Of a stretch of 64,000 nucleotides of DNA, positions 33,145-40,778 are shown piece after piece; the first letter of the stretch is position 1; each line of letters begins with the position of its first letter. The stretch comes from Nocardia harenae NBRC 108248. GTDB taxonomy: Bacteria > Actinomycetota > Actinomycetes > Mycobacteriales > Mycobacteriaceae. The notes beneath the pieces were generated by a model that saw only the letters and a list, made by a program, of their open reading frames with translations, was not told the origin of the DNA and ran no database searches. Position numbers and translations under genes: made by a program. The stretch is taken from the NCBI RefSeq assembly GCF_001612885.1, contig NZ_BDBH01000017.1:1-64000 (forward strand), given 5' to 3'.

Positions 33145-33634
33145 CCTCTTCGAATTCCCCGCCGACGGCTCCGGCCTGCGCCGGGCCTTCGCGAACTTCC
33201 CCAGCGGGGTGGTCGCGGTGGCCGCCGAGATCGACGGCACGCCCTACGGCCTCGCCGTGAGCACCTTCGTCCCGGTCTCACTCGACCCGCCGCTGGTCTC
33301 CTTCTGCGTGCAGAACTCGAGTTCGACCTGGCCGCTGCTGGCCAAGGCCGGGCACCTCGGGCTGAGCCTGCTCGGCACCGACCAGCAGGCAGCCGCCAAG
33401 GCTTTGGGCACCCGCGAGGGCGACCGCTTCCACGGCTCCGAGCTGCACCGGGGCACCGGCGAGTCGGTCTTCATCGACGGCGCCTCGGCCTGGATCGAGG
33501 GCGTGCCGGAGGCCGAGGTGCCCGCGGGCGACCACAGCGTCGTCATCCTGCGGATCCACCGCATAGCCACCCGCGCCGATATCGAGCCCCTGGTCTTCCA
33601 AGGCAGCAAGTTCCGCCGGCTGCTAGCCGGCTAG
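33137..33634 (+). CDS. Flavin reductase domain protein (HpaC/DszD-like)
   Basis: A 165-residue split-barrel flavin reductase. It has FANFPSGVVAVAA, LAVSTFVPVSLDPPLVSFCVQNSSSTWPLL and GDHSVVILRIH, all classic for the HpaC-like family. It would feed reduced FMN or FAD to the StyA-like or SfnB-like enzymes. It is the last gene of the operon, followed by a large inverted repeat. Confidence 0.88.
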   Translation: MHDLFEFPADGSGLRRAFANFPSGVVAVAAEIDGTPYGLAVSTFVPVSLDPPLVSFCVQNSSSTWPLLAKAGHLGLSLLGTDQQAAAKALGTREGDRFHGSELHRGTGESVFIDGASAWIEGVPEAEVPAGDHSVVILRIHRIATRADIEPLVFQGSKFRRLLAG

Positions 33635-33670
33635 AAACCCACCCCGAAGGGGGCGAGCAATACGAGCCCC

Positions 33671-33765
33671 GTTCGCGGCCCGTCCCGTCGTTCAGCGCTC
33701 GAAGCGCACGCGCCGCAGGCGCAAGTCTCGAGCGCTGAACGACGGGACTCCCAGGGGCCGCGAAC
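33671..33765. repeat. Long nested inverted repeat between converging genes
   Basis: Inner arms of 19 bases (33684-33702 and 33728-33746, CCCGTCGTTCAGCGCTCGA and its complement) are perfect. Outer arms GTTCGCGGCC and GGCCGCGAAC (33671-33680, 33756-33765) extend the structure. The 25-base loop itself contains GCGC-rich symmetry. It may be a bidirectional terminator or a dispersed palindromic element. Confidence 0.75.
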
Positions 33766-33773
33766 CCGCCCGG

Positions 33774-33811
33774 CGAAGCCGGGCAAATCAAACGAAGCCG
33801 GGCAAATCAAA
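33774..33811. repeat. Two tandem 19-bp repeats
   Basis: CGAAGCCGGGCAAATCAAA occurs twice in direct succession. The second copy runs five bases into the end of the minus-strand gene at 33807, so the duplication supplied its stop region. Confidence 0.8.
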
Positions 33812-34115
33812 CACAGAGCCCGCCCGCGGCCGACCCCTCGCGGGGGTTGAAGCCGTCCAGGATGGTGCACGGAGTGCCGTCGGCGATCGGCACGAAGACC
33901 AGCGCGAACGCCTTGCGGTTGACGCACTGCACGGTGGCCGGGCGGTAACCGGTGGCCGCCTGCTGTGCGTCGTAGGTGTAGCCCTGTTCCGCACACGCCG
34001 CCGTCGCCGCCTGCACGTAGGCCTCGATCACCGGGTCCGCGGCGGCATTCCCGGCCCCCGCCACGGTCAGCGCCGCGGCCGCGGCCGTCCCCGCCAGCAT
34101 CGCAATTTTCCTCAT
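33807..34115 (-). CDS. Small secreted protein, unknown function
   Basis: A 102-residue protein with a Sec signal cleaved near AAADPV (about residue 26). The mature part has four Cys (AACAEQG, VQCVNRK, TPCTIL, GLCV), likely two disulfides. I do not know the family. There is no good ribosome binding site, so a leaderless message is possible. Its stop lies in a tandem 19-bp repeat. Confidence 0.65.
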   Translation of the reverse strand: MRKIAMLAGTAAAAALTVAGAGNAAADPVIEAYVQAATAACAEQGYTYDAQQAATGYRPATVQCVNRKAFALVFVPIADGTPCTILDGFNPREGSAAGGLCV

Positions 34116-34223
34116 GGGCGGAATAGTAAGCGGTCGAATGCTTTTCGTACGAATTTCGGCCTCGTGCGAACCGATCAGGAATCGAGAAGCGCAGGTAGCG
34201 GCCGCGCTCCTAGCGTTGACCGC

Positions 34224-34628
34224 ATGGAACTCAGCATCGACCAGACCTTCCTCCCGCACACCGACCCCGACGCCGCGCTCACCTTCTACCGCGACGCACT
34301 CGGCTTCGAGGTCCGCAACGACGTCGGCTCCGGCGCCATGCGCTGGATCACCGTCGCCCCGCCCGGCGCCACCTCGATCGTGCTCTACCCCCTTGACGGC
34401 GACCCCGACCTCGCCGCCGCCGAGCGCAGCACCATCGCCGCCCTGATGGAGCGGGGCAGCTACGCCCGCATCCACCTCGCCACCCCCGACCTCACCGCCG
34501 TCTTCGACCGCATCCAGGCCGCGGGCGCCGACGTCGTCCAGGAGCCCACCGACCAGCCGTGGGGCGTCCGCGACTGCGCCTTCCGCGACCCCGCGGGCAA
34601 CCTCGTCCGGATCAACCAGAAGGGTTGA
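34224..34628 (+). CDS. VOC-family (glyoxalase/bleomycin resistance) protein
   Basis: A 134-residue protein with two beta-alpha-beta-beta-beta modules (LPHTDPDAALTFYRDALGFEV and the C-terminal PWGVRDCAFRDPAGNLVRINQ). Members are lyases, dioxygenases or binding proteins. A TAGCGT -10-like hexamer ends 7 bases before the ATG and there is no ribosome binding site, which suggests a leaderless transcript. It lies 6 bases before the next gene, so both form one operon. Confidence 0.85.
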   Translation: MELSIDQTFLPHTDPDAALTFYRDALGFEVRNDVGSGAMRWITVAPPGATSIVLYPLDGDPDLAAAERSTIAALMERGSYARIHLATPDLTAVFDRIQAAGADVVQEPTDQPWGVRDCAFRDPAGNLVRINQKG

Positions 34629-34634
34629 GCTCTC

Positions 34635-35051
34635 ATGTCCCTCTCGCTCTGGTTCCAGCGCACGACGAACGCCCGCACCGCCACCCGCATCCGCCGTAAG
34701 GGCGGGGCCATGATGGGGATGGAGATGCTGATCCTGCACACCGTCGGTCGCAGGTCCGGGGAGCCGCGGGAGACCCCGCTCAGCTGGTTCGCCGACGGCG
34801 CCGACCGGCTGGTCGTCGCCTCCGGCGGCGGCGACCGCAACCCCGATTGGTACGCCAACCTGCGCGCCAACCCCGCGCGGGTCGCCATCGAGCTGCACGG
34901 CTCATCACCCACCCCCGTCACCGCCACCCCGCTCGATGGTGCCGAGCGGGAGCAGGCCTGGGCGCGGATCGTGGAGGCGCAGCCGCGGTACGCGAAGTAC
35001 CAGAAGAAGTCGGACCGCGAGTATCCCCTGGTCCGCCTCGCGGCTCGGTAG
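34635..35051 (+). CDS. F420-dependent nitroreductase/quinone reductase family (Ddn-like)
   Basis: A 138-residue deazaflavin-dependent split-barrel protein. It has LILHTVGRRSGEPRETPLSWFADG, VVASGGGDRNPDWYANLRANP and the C-terminal FPRYAKYQ-like segment RYAKYQKKSDREYPLVRL. Ddn relatives use F420H2 to reduce quinones or nitro compounds, and the presence of this family indicates an F420-making actinobacterium. The natural substrate is unknown. Confidence 0.88.
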   Translation: MSLSLWFQRTTNARTATRIRRKGGAMMGMEMLILHTVGRRSGEPRETPLSWFADGADRLVVASGGGDRNPDWYANLRANPARVAIELHGSSPTPVTATPLDGAEREQAWARIVEAQPRYAKYQKKSDREYPLVRLAAR

Positions 35052-35055
35052 TGCG

Positions 35056-35469
35056 CTACGGCCAGCGCTTGGTGACTTGCCCGTTCGCGCCCACCGCGTA
35101 CGCCGCCGGGCCACCTTTGGCGACGGCGCGGTGGATCCGGGGCCGCGCGGCATGCAGCCGCTCCACCATCTCGCTGACCTTTAGTTGACGGCTTTCCAGG
35201 TAGAAGAGCGGAGCGCTGTAATCGATCAACGGCTGCCGTTCGACCGGCCGGGAGCGGATCTTGCCGTCCTTGCAGAGCGGAATCCAGCCGCGCTCCAGCC
35301 CGTACCGGATCCACTCCTCGTCCGCGGTGCCCTGGGCATCGTCCGCGAAGTGGTGGGCGATGAGGTGCACCTGCCACCCGAGCGCCCGCAGCCCCTCCGG
35401 AACGAGCTTGCCGAGATTGCGGTCGATGAAGAACTCAGGCTGCGCGGCAGACCGCTTCGGCTTCCGCAC
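35056..35469 (-). CDS. VapC45-like PIN-domain toxin
   Basis: A 137-residue protein with a GTG start, overlapping the antitoxin gene by 35 bases. It begins with the PIN-type acidic position in EFFIDRNLGKLVPEGLRALGW and continues with DAQGTADEEWIRYGLERGWIPLCKDG. This is the pattern of the VapC45 PIN-like family (Rv2019, 138 residues). It is likely an RNase toxin. The target RNA is unknown. Confidence 0.78.
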   Translation of the reverse strand: MRKPKRSAAQPEFFIDRNLGKLVPEGLRALGWQVHLIAHHFADDAQGTADEEWIRYGLERGWIPLCKDGKIRSRPVERQPLIDYSAPLFYLESRQLKVSEMVERLHAARPRIHRAVAKGGPAAYAVGANGQVTKRWP

Positions 35470-36076
35470 GCGTCAGGCCGTAGTTCTCGGCGACGACGTC
35501 CAGCGACTCCCCGGCCCGCCAGAGGTCGACGATCGCCTGCACCTGCACCTTGTTCCGCTCAACGACCGGATCCCCCCAACTGAACCGCGGATCGATGATC
35601 ACCGGCGCCGCATCCGGGAAGCGCCGCAATCGCAGACGGTTCGCGTACCCGTCCTCGTCCCACCCTATGTAGGTCAAACTGCCCTCGATCACCTCGCGCA
35701 CCGGCATCTGCCGGTCCCCGACCCGCGCGAATTCCCCATCGCTGTGCTGCAGGAATATATCGATACCGTCGGTCGCGATCTTGCTGCTCGCCAGCGCGTA
35801 GGGCGTCGCGAATTCCCGGCGCAGCTCGTCGGCGGCCTGCCGGATACGCTGCTTGCTGAAATGCAGATCCGTCCGCAGCACCCGCAGTACGTACGCCTCG
35901 ACCATGGCGATGAACGGCACGCTGGTCCGTCCGCGCCGCTCGGGCTCGACCCGATGTACCAGTGGTCCGCCGGGCGCGTCGTCGGCCAGCCACCCGTACA
36001 CGGTGCTCGGCGGAATGACCAGATGGTGCGCGACTTCGCCGGGAGTAAACAGCGCGTCCTTGAAGCGATCGACCAC
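35435..36076 (-). CDS. VapB45-like antitoxin with DUF433 domain
   Basis: A 213-residue protein. The N-terminal helix-turn-helix TPGEVAHHLVIPPSTVYGWLADD resembles MerR/Rv2018-type antitoxins. The C-terminal DUF433-like part (IDPRFSWGDPVVERNKVQVQAIVDLWRAGESLDVVAENYGLTRAEAEAV) completes the family. It precedes and overlaps the toxin gene, as in Rv2018-Rv2019. It should repress the operon and block the toxin. Confidence 0.8.
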   Translation of the reverse strand: MVDRFKDALFTPGEVAHHLVIPPSTVYGWLADDAPGGPLVHRVEPERRGRTSVPFIAMVEAYVLRVLRTDLHFSKQRIRQAADELRREFATPYALASSKIATDGIDIFLQHSDGEFARVGDRQMPVREVIEGSLTYIGWDEDGYANRLRLRRFPDAAPVIIDPRFSWGDPVVERNKVQVQAIVDLWRAGESLDVVAENYGLTRAEAEAVCRAA

Positions 36077-36111
36077 CCCCGCACCTCCCTACCTGCGCTG
36101 GTCGACGAAAG

Positions 36112-36145
36112 CAGTATGGCCAGGGCATCGGCCCTGGCCATACTG
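36112..36145 (-). terminator. Terminator of the tRNA-Gly gene
   Basis: A perfect 15-base stem (CAGTATGGCCAGGGC) with an ATCG loop starts 4 bases after the tRNA and is followed in the minus direction by TTTCGTC. Confidence 0.75.
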
Positions 36146-36148
36146 TAG

Positions 36149-36219
36149 AGCCGATGACGGGAATCGAACCCGCGCCATCTGCTTGGGAAGCAGAAGTTCT
36201 ACCATTGAACTACATCGGC
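36149..36219 (-). tRNA. tRNA-Gly (anticodon CCC)
   Basis: A full cloverleaf can be drawn. The 7-bp acceptor stem is GCCGATG/CATCGGC. The D arm is GTTC..GAAC, the anticodon stem TCTGC/GCAGA with loop TTCCCAA, and the T arm GCGGG-TTCGATT-CCCGT. The anticodon CCC reads glycine codon GGG. CCA is not encoded. Confidence 0.95.
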
Positions 36220-36279
36220 ATGCGCCGGAGCGCGACCGCCAGCGTAGCAGATCGGGCGGTGGACGAGGCAAATCCCGCG

Positions 36280-37107
36280 TCAGCGCCGGCTCCTGAGCTC
36301 CTTGAGCAACGCAACCCCGGCCCCCGCCTCCGGCGTCTCCACCAGCATCGGAACCTTCCGCAGTACCGGCGACCCGAACAACCCCGGCAGCGGCGCGACA
36401 CCGAGAAACCCGCTCCCGAGCGACGCATGCCGATCCCGCTTCGACCCCCGCGGATCCTGACTGTCATTGACGTGCAACAGATCCAGCCGCCCGACAGCGG
36501 TAGCCAACCCGCGCAGCACCTTCCTGAGCCGGAACGGCGTGGAGAGATCCTCACCGGCAGCGTGCAGGTGACACGTGTCGAGGCACAAACCGACCCGGGG
36601 ATCGTTCAAGGCCGCGAAGTACTCGACGGTGCTGGCACTGTCGGAGGCCAGCGCGGCCCCGCCACCCGCGGTCGGCTCGATGAGCAATGAGGGCCCGGGC
36701 GGCGCGGCATCGAGCAGCGGCCCGAGCGCATCGGGTAGCCGCCGCAGCGCCTCACCTCGAAAATCAGGGGTAATGGACGACCCGGCGTGCAGGATCACGC
36801 CGAGCGCCCCGACCAGAGCGGCCCGCCGCAGACACTCGGCCAGCGCGGCAAGGGAATTGGCCAGGACGGCGGGGTCGGGCGAGCCCACGTTCAGCAAATA
36901 GGGCGCGTGGATGTAAACGGAAATCCCAGCCGCACCGCAGTACGAGCGAAAGGCCGAAGCATCCGCGAGATCGAGAGCAGGCGCCTTCCACCCCCGCGGA
37001 TTTCCGGAGAAGAACTGCACCACCTCCGCTCCGATCGCCGCGGTCTCCCGCACCCCGGTCTTCATCAGCCCACCGGACACCCGGATGGCCGCGCCGATCG
37101 GAGCCAT
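36280..37107 (-). CDS. nfo: Deoxyribonuclease IV / AP endonuclease family protein
   Basis: A 275-residue TIM-barrel enzyme of the endonuclease IV family. It contains VQFFSGNPRGWKAP, YIHAPYLLNVGSPD, LHAGSS, LLIEPTAGGG, GLCLDTCHLHAAGED, LLHVNDSQDPRGSKRDRHASLGSG and PMLVETP. These supply the His, Glu and Asp ligands of the trinuclear zinc site. It cleaves 5' of abasic sites in DNA repair. The start ATG overlaps the SDR stop by one base (TGATG). Confidence 0.92.
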   Translation of the reverse strand: MAPIGAAIRVSGGLMKTGVRETAAIGAEVVQFFSGNPRGWKAPALDLADASAFRSYCGAAGISVYIHAPYLLNVGSPDPAVLANSLAALAECLRRAALVGALGVILHAGSSITPDFRGEALRRLPDALGPLLDAAPPGPSLLIEPTAGGGAALASDSASTVEYFAALNDPRVGLCLDTCHLHAAGEDLSTPFRLRKVLRGLATAVGRLDLLHVNDSQDPRGSKRDRHASLGSGFLGVAPLPGLFGSPVLRKVPMLVETPEAGAGVALLKELRSRR

Positions 37108-37880
37108 CAGAAGACGCTGTATCCGCCGTCGATGAGCAGCGTGTCGGCGGTGTGGAAGGCGCTGGCGGGGCTGGCCAGATACACCGCGACGGACTCGAAG
37201 TCCCGGGTCGTGCCCCAGCGGCCGACGGGAACCCGCGGCTGCACCCGTTCCCGGAACCGATCCCAGGCGAAGATCCCCTCGGTCATCGGCGTCTCCACCC
37301 ACCCGGGTAGCACCGAGTTGGCCCGCACCCCGTGCCGCGAGAGCTCGACGGCGATCGAATTCATCATGGCGATCAGCCCGGCCTTGCTCGCGGCATACGA
37401 CTGCCCGCGCGCGGGGCCCTGCCGCGCGGCGAGGCTGGCGGTGCCGACCAGGCTGCCACCGTCACCCTGCGCGACGATCACCTTGGCGGCCTCGCGCAGC
37501 GTGACGAACGCGGCGTCCAGATTGATCGAGGTCACCGAGCGGAAATCGGCGAGGCTGGTCTCCAGGAATGGAGTGGTCGTCTGCGGAACACCGGCGTTCA
37601 CGAAGCAGGAGTCGATCCGGCCGAGCTCGGCGGCGGCGCGGCCGATGGTGTCCGCGATCTGCTGTTCCTCGCCCACATCACAGGCCAGCGCGAGCACCTC
37701 GCCGCCGAAACCGCGCAGCTCGGCGGCCGCGGCCTCGTTGCGCGAGACATTCCGCCCGATCACGCAGACGGCGGCCCCGGCACGAGCGAGCCCGCGGGCG
37801 AAGCCGAGCCCGATCCCGGAGTTTCCGCCGGTGACCACAGCCACATGCCCGGTCAGGTCGAACGGGTTCGAGTCGGTCAT
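37107..37880 (-). CDS. Short-chain dehydrogenase/reductase
   Basis: A 257-residue classical SDR. It has TGGNSGIG for nucleotide binding, VNAG in place of NNAG, and the catalytic Ser in VGTASLAA with Tyr and Lys in QSYAASKAGLIAM. NSVLPGWVETPM and DGGYSVF complete the fold. The FDLTGHVAVVTGG start is like sugar- or alcohol-specific SDRs. The substrate is unknown. It is coupled to the endonuclease IV gene but probably unrelated in function. Confidence 0.88.
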   Translation of the reverse strand: MTDSNPFDLTGHVAVVTGGNSGIGLGFARGLARAGAAVCVIGRNVSRNEAAAAELRGFGGEVLALACDVGEEQQIADTIGRAAAELGRIDSCFVNAGVPQTTTPFLETSLADFRSVTSINLDAAFVTLREAAKVIVAQGDGGSLVGTASLAARQGPARGQSYAASKAGLIAMMNSIAVELSRHGVRANSVLPGWVETPMTEGIFAWDRFRERVQPRVPVGRWGTTRDFESVAVYLASPASAFHTADTLLIDGGYSVF

Positions 37881-38008
37881 CGGCACAACCTCCGGTCGCT
37901 GGCGAATACCGGCAGGACGGGCGCGCCGGTGAACAGGTGCGAGGATATCTGCCTCGTCGTCGCACCCGGGGCGGGCCGGCCGGATCGGCCGGACGATACG
38001 CTCACCCC

Positions 38009-38608
38009 GTGCTCCTCTCCGATCGTGACCTGCGCGCCGAGATCGCCGCCGGCCGGCTCGGCGTCGAGCCGCTGCTGGAGAACGCCGTCCAGCCGTCGAG
38101 CATCGACATCCGCTTGGACGGGCTGTTCCGGGTCTTCGACAACTCCCGCTACACCCACATCGACCCGGCCCGCCGCCAGGACGAGCTGACCAGCCTGGTC
38201 GAGCCGCCCGACGGCGAGCCCTTCGTCCTGCACCCCGGTGAGTTCGTGCTCGGCTCGACGCTGGAGGTGTGCTCACTCCCGGACGACCTGGCGGGCCGCC
38301 TGGAGGGAAAGTCGAGCCTGGGCAGGCTCGGGCTGCTCACGCACTCGACGGCGGGTTTCATCGACCCGGGGTTCAGCGGGCACATCACGCTGGAGCTCTC
38401 GAATGTCGCGAATCTGCCGATCACGCTCTGGCCGGGCATGAAGATCGGCCAGCTCTGTCTGTTCCGGCTGAGCAGCCCGGCCGAGCACCCGTACGGCAGC
38501 GCGGCCGCGGGGTCGAAATATCAGGGCCAGCGTGGGCCGACACCGTCGCGCTCCTACCTGAACTTCTCGCTGCCGCCCGCGGTCGTCGAGGGCACCGAGC
38601 GGCGCTGA
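38009..38608 (+). CDS. dcd: dCTP deaminase (bifunctional dCTP deaminase/dUTPase type)
   Basis: A 199-residue trimeric enzyme with a GTG start. It begins VLLSDRDLRAEI and carries VQPSSIDIRLDG, GKSSLGRLGLLTHSTAGFIDPGFSGHITLELSN (catalytic Glu in this strand), MKIGQLCLF and KYQGQRGPTPSR. The actinobacterial form converts dCTP directly to dUMP. A TACGCT -10 hexamer ends 6 bases before the GTG and there is no ribosome binding site, so the mRNA is probably leaderless. In M. tuberculosis dcd neighbours udgA; here they are about 7 kb apart. Confidence 0.95.
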   Translation: MLLSDRDLRAEIAAGRLGVEPLLENAVQPSSIDIRLDGLFRVFDNSRYTHIDPARRQDELTSLVEPPDGEPFVLHPGEFVLGSTLEVCSLPDDLAGRLEGKSSLGRLGLLTHSTAGFIDPGFSGHITLELSNVANLPITLWPGMKIGQLCLFRLSSPAEHPYGSAAAGSKYQGQRGPTPSRSYLNFSLPPAVVEGTERR

Positions 38609-38644
38609 GCCGGGTGCTCGCCGCGGTCATCGGGTGGGCCGCTG

Positions 38645-39082
38645 TCAGGCGGTCGCGGCCAGCGCGGTGCGCAGCACGGTGGAGAGCGCGGGCAGCGCGG
38701 CGTCGCGCTCCGGCGGGATCACCCAGTGGCACCCCTCCCTGGTCCAGCGCCCGAGCCCGGTGGGGAGCATGACCGCGCTGCCGATCCCCGGCAGCCCGAT
38801 GTCGTTGCGCCCGAGCGATTCCAGCACCTGCGGCCCCGGCGCGATATCCGGCTCGGCCAGGAAGCTCCAGCGAATCTGCCTGGCCAGCACGGGACCCCTC
38901 GACCCGTGCCGATCCAGCGCCGCGCGCACCCGGTGCGCGCGGATGGCGGGCACGTGCACCACCCCGATCCGCCCGGTGATCGGCAGCATGAGGTAGCCGC
39001 CGCGCTCGGCGACGGGTAGGCCGTACTCTTCGCGGTAGTGGGTCACCCACTCCGCCGTGGTGATCGGTCGGTCGACGCCCAT
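38645..39082 (-). CDS. Hypothetical protein divergent from an HTH-TPR regulator
   Basis: A 145-residue soluble protein from ATG 39082 (MGVDRPITTAEWVTHYREEYGLPV). It has a repeating pattern GGYLMLPITGRIGVVHVPAIRAHRVRAAL and GIGSAVMLPTGLGRWTREGCHWVIPPERD, which resembles primase/polymerase-like or AEP-related small proteins found beside such regulators in Nocardia and Streptomyces. No catalytic acidic triad can be confirmed, so the function is left open. Confidence 0.65.
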   Translation of the reverse strand: MGVDRPITTAEWVTHYREEYGLPVAERGGYLMLPITGRIGVVHVPAIRAHRVRAALDRHGSRGPVLARQIRWSFLAEPDIAPGPQVLESLGRNDIGLPGIGSAVMLPTGLGRWTREGCHWVIPPERDAALPALSTVLRTALAATA

Positions 39083-39278
39083 GGCCGCCTCCTCGCCCTG
39101 CCATGGACCCAGGATGGGCGGTTCGCCCGGCCCCGGCAGCGCACCCGCGCCAGCGCATCGCTGCCCCTGCGCTGCCCCACTCGCACTGCCACTGATAGCG
39201 ATTGCGAATTCCCTGTGGCCGCACCCACAAACCGCCCGTACCCTGGGAGGGAGAGTTCGTGCGGGAAGGGATGACATC

Positions 39279-40691
39279 GTGGTCCGGCACTGGTCAGGAA
39301 GAGAGGCCCGGGCCCTTCGCGATGCCAAGCGCATGAGTATCCGGGAGTTCGCCGCCCATCTCGGCGTGCACGAACGCCTGGTATCGAAGTGGGAGGCGGG
39401 CGGCGCCCGGGTCCGCCCACGACCGATCAATCAAGCCGCTCTGGATACATCCCTCGCCAGGTCCGACGATGTCGTGCGGGCACGTTTCGCGGCGCTGATC
39501 GAGCACGCGCAGGAGGAACGCCCTTCCGTTCCGCAGCCCGATCACCAGCAGCCCGACAACCAGCAGCGCGCTCGCGCCGGAGCGCGCATCGGGTACTCCA
39601 GCGACGCCGATCTGCTCGCCCTGATAGACGCGGGCGCACTGAGAGGCGATGCGCTGACCGCTGTTTCGGAGAGGGATCTGATCATGGCTGCTGCCCATGA
39701 GGCCAGCGAACACGCGGGCCGGGCCGAGGGGACGAATGTGGGCGCGACCACGCTGGAACAGCTGGACGCGGATGTGTCGCGGATCGCGAACGACTACGTG
39801 CACGTGCCCCCGGTGCCGATGGCGGTCGAGATGATGCGCGTGCGCCGCCGCGTCTACCGACTACTCGAGGGGCGCCAGCAGCCCGCCGACACCAGCCACC
39901 TCTATCTCCTCGCCGGCATCCTCTCCGGGCTGCTGGCCAATGCCAGCACCGATCTCGGGCACTACGACGCCGCGGGCGATCAGGTGCGCGCGGCCTTCGC
40001 CTACGGCGAGCTGAGCAAGCACAACGGCTTACGCGCCTGGACCCGCGGCATGCACGCGCTCGTCGAGTACTGGTCGGACCGCCCCCGGCGCGGCGTCGAA
40101 CTCGCCCGCAGCGGGCTCGCCTACGCCGACTCGCCGACCGCGCGGGTGCGGCTGCTGAATATCGAGGCGCGCATCTGGTCCCGCCTCGGCAGCGCCGACG
40201 ACGTGGAGCGCTGCATCCGCGCCGCCGAGGACGCCAAGGCGGGCGCGGGCACCGTCGACCTGCTGCACGATGAGATCGGCGGAGTCTTCGGCTTCGGCGC
40301 GGCCAAGGCGCAGTACTACGCGGGCGCCACCCTGATCGACCTCGGCCGCGCCGACCCGGCGCTGGCCGCCACCGAGCAGGCCATCGAGCTCTACGCCAGC
40401 GGGCCGTCGCACCAGCGCTCGTACGGCGCCGAATCGCTGGCCCGAGTGGATAATGCCACCGCGCACCTGGTCAATGGCAGCCTGGACGGCGCCGCCGAGG
40501 CGCTGGTGCCTGTCCTCAGGCTGGACGAGGACAAGCGGATCAAGCAGCTCCAGGAGCGGCTCGGCGGAGTGCGCAGGCGGATCGCCGCGCCGCACTTCCG
40601 GGATGCCGCGGGCGCGCGCGAACTGGACGAGCGGATCGAGGAGTTCTGCGCGAGCACCGCGGTCCGCGGAATTGCGGGGGGCCAGGGCTGA
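39279..40691 (+). CDS. XRE-type regulator with C-terminal TPR-like domain
   Basis: A 470-residue protein with a GTG start and AAGGG ribosome binding site. The N-terminal helix-turn-helix is MSIREFAAHLGVHERLVSKWEAGG at about residues 18-42. An RGD-type linker and a long helical, TPR-like region follow (about 190-460, for example GHYDAAGDQVRAAFAYGELS and ARSGLAYADSPTARVRLLNIEARIWSRLG). The architecture matches peptide- or partner-sensing actinobacterial regulators that often face a small gene, here the one at 38645. The ligand is unknown. Confidence 0.8.
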   Translation: MVRHWSGREARALRDAKRMSIREFAAHLGVHERLVSKWEAGGARVRPRPINQAALDTSLARSDDVVRARFAALIEHAQEERPSVPQPDHQQPDNQQRARAGARIGYSSDADLLALIDAGALRGDALTAVSERDLIMAAAHEASEHAGRAEGTNVGATTLEQLDADVSRIANDYVHVPPVPMAVEMMRVRRRVYRLLEGRQQPADTSHLYLLAGILSGLLANASTDLGHYDAAGDQVRAAFAYGELSKHNGLRAWTRGMHALVEYWSDRPRRGVELARSGLAYADSPTARVRLLNIEARIWSRLGSADDVERCIRAAEDAKAGAGTVDLLHDEIGGVFGFGAAKAQYYAGATLIDLGRADPALAATEQAIELYASGPSHQRSYGAESLARVDNATAHLVNGSLDGAAEALVPVLRLDEDKRIKQLQERLGGVRRRIAAPHFRDAAGARELDERIEEFCASTAVRGIAGGQG

Positions 40692-40778
40692 CCTGCGAGG
40701 AGTCCGGTCGGCGAAAACTGGACCCTTTCGCTACCGGAGGGTAGCCGGACCGGATATCCGGTTGCGGTTGGTGGCACC

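Noticed and set aside
33774..33811. Direct 19-bp repeat as the start of a CRISPR array
   Set aside because: Only two adjacent copies with no spacer between them and no cas genes nearby.
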